A DNA stretch of 27,160 nt from CAZUPF01 sp964622035. Lineage in GTDB: Bacteria; Patescibacteriota; WWE3; JAUXAW01; JAYEID01. Position 1 is the stretch's first letter, and the number at the start of each line of letters is the position of its first letter. Made by a program: the position numbers and the translations under genes. Below the pieces are notes generated by a model. It ran no database searches and was not told the origin of the DNA. It was given only the letters and a program-made list of their open reading frames with translations. Of this stretch, positions 26,753-27,160 are shown piece after piece. The DNA lies in contig CAZUPF010000006.1 in NCBI GenBank assembly GCA_964622035.1, positions 1 to 27,160 on the forward strand, read 5' to 3'.

Positions 26753-26971
26753 TTGAGTGATGACTTAAGAAACTTGCGTGAGGATCTAAAGGGCGAACTT
26801 ACCGCCGTAAACGATTATCAGGATCATATTGATCTGGCGGAGGACGATGAGGTGCGGGAGGTTTTGGCACACATTCGCGACGAGGAGAAGGAGCATGTGG
26901 CAGAGCTAGTCCGGCTGCTGAGGAAGCTAGATGAGGTGCAGGAGGCGAAATTTCGAGAGGAAGAGGGTTAA
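26753..26971 (+). CDS. short ferritin-like protein (encapsulated-ferritin type)
   Basis: 72 aa from TTG 26753, since GGAGGTGATT overlaps the upstream GTG at 26744. The first helix has GELTAVNDYQ with Glu15. The second has AHIRDEEKEHVAELVRLLR with Glu45 and His48, the E-x2-H ligand pair. Two-helix proteins of this length with these spaced ligands resemble the encapsulated ferritins, which dimerise to build a ferroxidase centre. No encapsulin shell gene is visible. It ends the metal-related operon. Its TAA overlaps the stop of the convergent gene from the right. Confidence 0.75.
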   Translation: MSDDLRNLREDLKGELTAVNDYQDHIDLAEDDEVREVLAHIRDEEKEHVAELVRLLRKLDEVQEAKFREEEG

Positions 26972-27160
26972 TTTTCGGCGATAAAGAGGCTGATGTCGGC
27001 GCCGTCAACCTGCCCGTCCTCGTTGATATCGTAACGCAGATCGGAAGACTCCATCGCCGCGCCAAAACCTGCCAGCGTTATGGCGTCTTCGCTGTCTGGT
27101 GATTGCTCCCCATCTGATGGGGAGCTTTCTTCTTCTTCTTCTTCCTCTTCTTCTTCTTCT
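26968..27160 (-). CDS. partial protein with poly-Glu linker and dockerin-like C-terminus
   Basis: The minus-strand frame is open from the right window edge to TAA 26970-26968, giving the last 63 residues. It runs through an unbroken stretch of 11 Glu codons (GAA/GAG), a Ser/Pro/Asp linker (SSPSDGEQSPDSED), AITLAGFGAAMESSDLRY and finally DINEDGQVDGADISLFIAEN. The last part matches one calcium-binding repeat of type I dockerins (D-x-N-x-D-G-x-V-x-x-x-D). The parent protein is probably secreted, with a domain displayed on the cell surface; the N-terminus is outside the window. Confidence 0.75.
   Translation of the reverse strand, partial: EEEEEEEEEEESSPSDGEQSPDSEDAITLAGFGAAMESSDLRYDINEDGQVDGADISLFIAEN

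Noticed and set aside
27120..27160. TTC-repeat at the right edge as a microsatellite
   Set aside because: On the minus strand it is an in-frame GAA/GAG run coding for poly-Glu in a linker leading to a dockerin-like end, so it is better explained as coding.

Overview
The window looks like a scaffold piece from an uncultivated bacterium. TGA is used as a stop (lexA, the C39-like gene's partner at 17509, the second NifX-like gene), so the standard bacterial code applies. A compact MurF, many -10 boxes lying only 6-11 nt from the start codon (leaderless or nearly leaderless mRNAs), a C39-type protease, an M15/DUF5715-like protein and many small unknown proteins would suit a Patescibacteria/CPR-like genome. 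That placement is inference; there is no rRNA or tRNA gene to anchor it.

Region 1 (about 1-13,360) is an accessory region built around a repeated boundary element. The element has a pyrimidine-rich left arm running into AAACAGGTTCGAAG, a variable 9-nt core, CCCCC and then GGAGCCA. At five places the GGAGCCA is followed at once by a near-identical promoter (TTGATA, 17-nt spacer, TATACT/TATAAT, with two ACCCC boxes 20 nt apart). Each of these promoters drives one plus-strand gene with a structured 5' leader and, where the cassette is complete, its own intrinsic terminator. The layout is an integron-like array of self-contained expression cassettes: a Bax-inhibitor-1 family membrane protein, two unknown proteins, a nucleotidyltransferase-domain protein and a small acidic protein. 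Other DNA sits between split halves of the element: a 3.9-kb AT-richer block (three membrane-anchored proteins, lexA with a coupled mini-ORF, a DUF2188 protein and an XRE regulator), a 1.2-kb rsgA block ending in a truncated gene, and a 100-N scaffold gap. No recombinase is visible.

Region 2 (about 12,900-18,900) is more ordinary: a zinc-ribbon membrane protein, a Nudix hydrolase, a membrane-anchored cyclophilin and a rhomboid protease on the plus strand. Converging on them is a minus-strand cell-envelope operon: C39-like protease, M15/DUF5715-like protein, MurF lacking its usual N-terminal domain, and MraY.

Region 3 (about 19,000-26,970) is a long plus-strand metal/Fe-S/redox operon. It opens with a consensus promoter whose spacer holds a perfect TGAATAATTATTCA palindrome. 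Genes in order: DUF134 regulator with zinc ribbon, two NifX-like proteins, a MinD-type ATPase with an inserted 2x[4Fe-4S] ferredoxin, an FmdB zinc ribbon, a second MinD-ferredoxin ATPase, a CDF metal transporter fused to a C-terminal NifX-like domain, thioredoxin, a thioredoxin-CcdA fusion, YibE/F, a 56-aa membrane protein and a small ferritin-like protein. The inferred theme is handling of a metal or metal cluster together with export of reducing power. A convergent gene entering from the right edge ends in a poly-Glu linker and a dockerin-like calcium loop.
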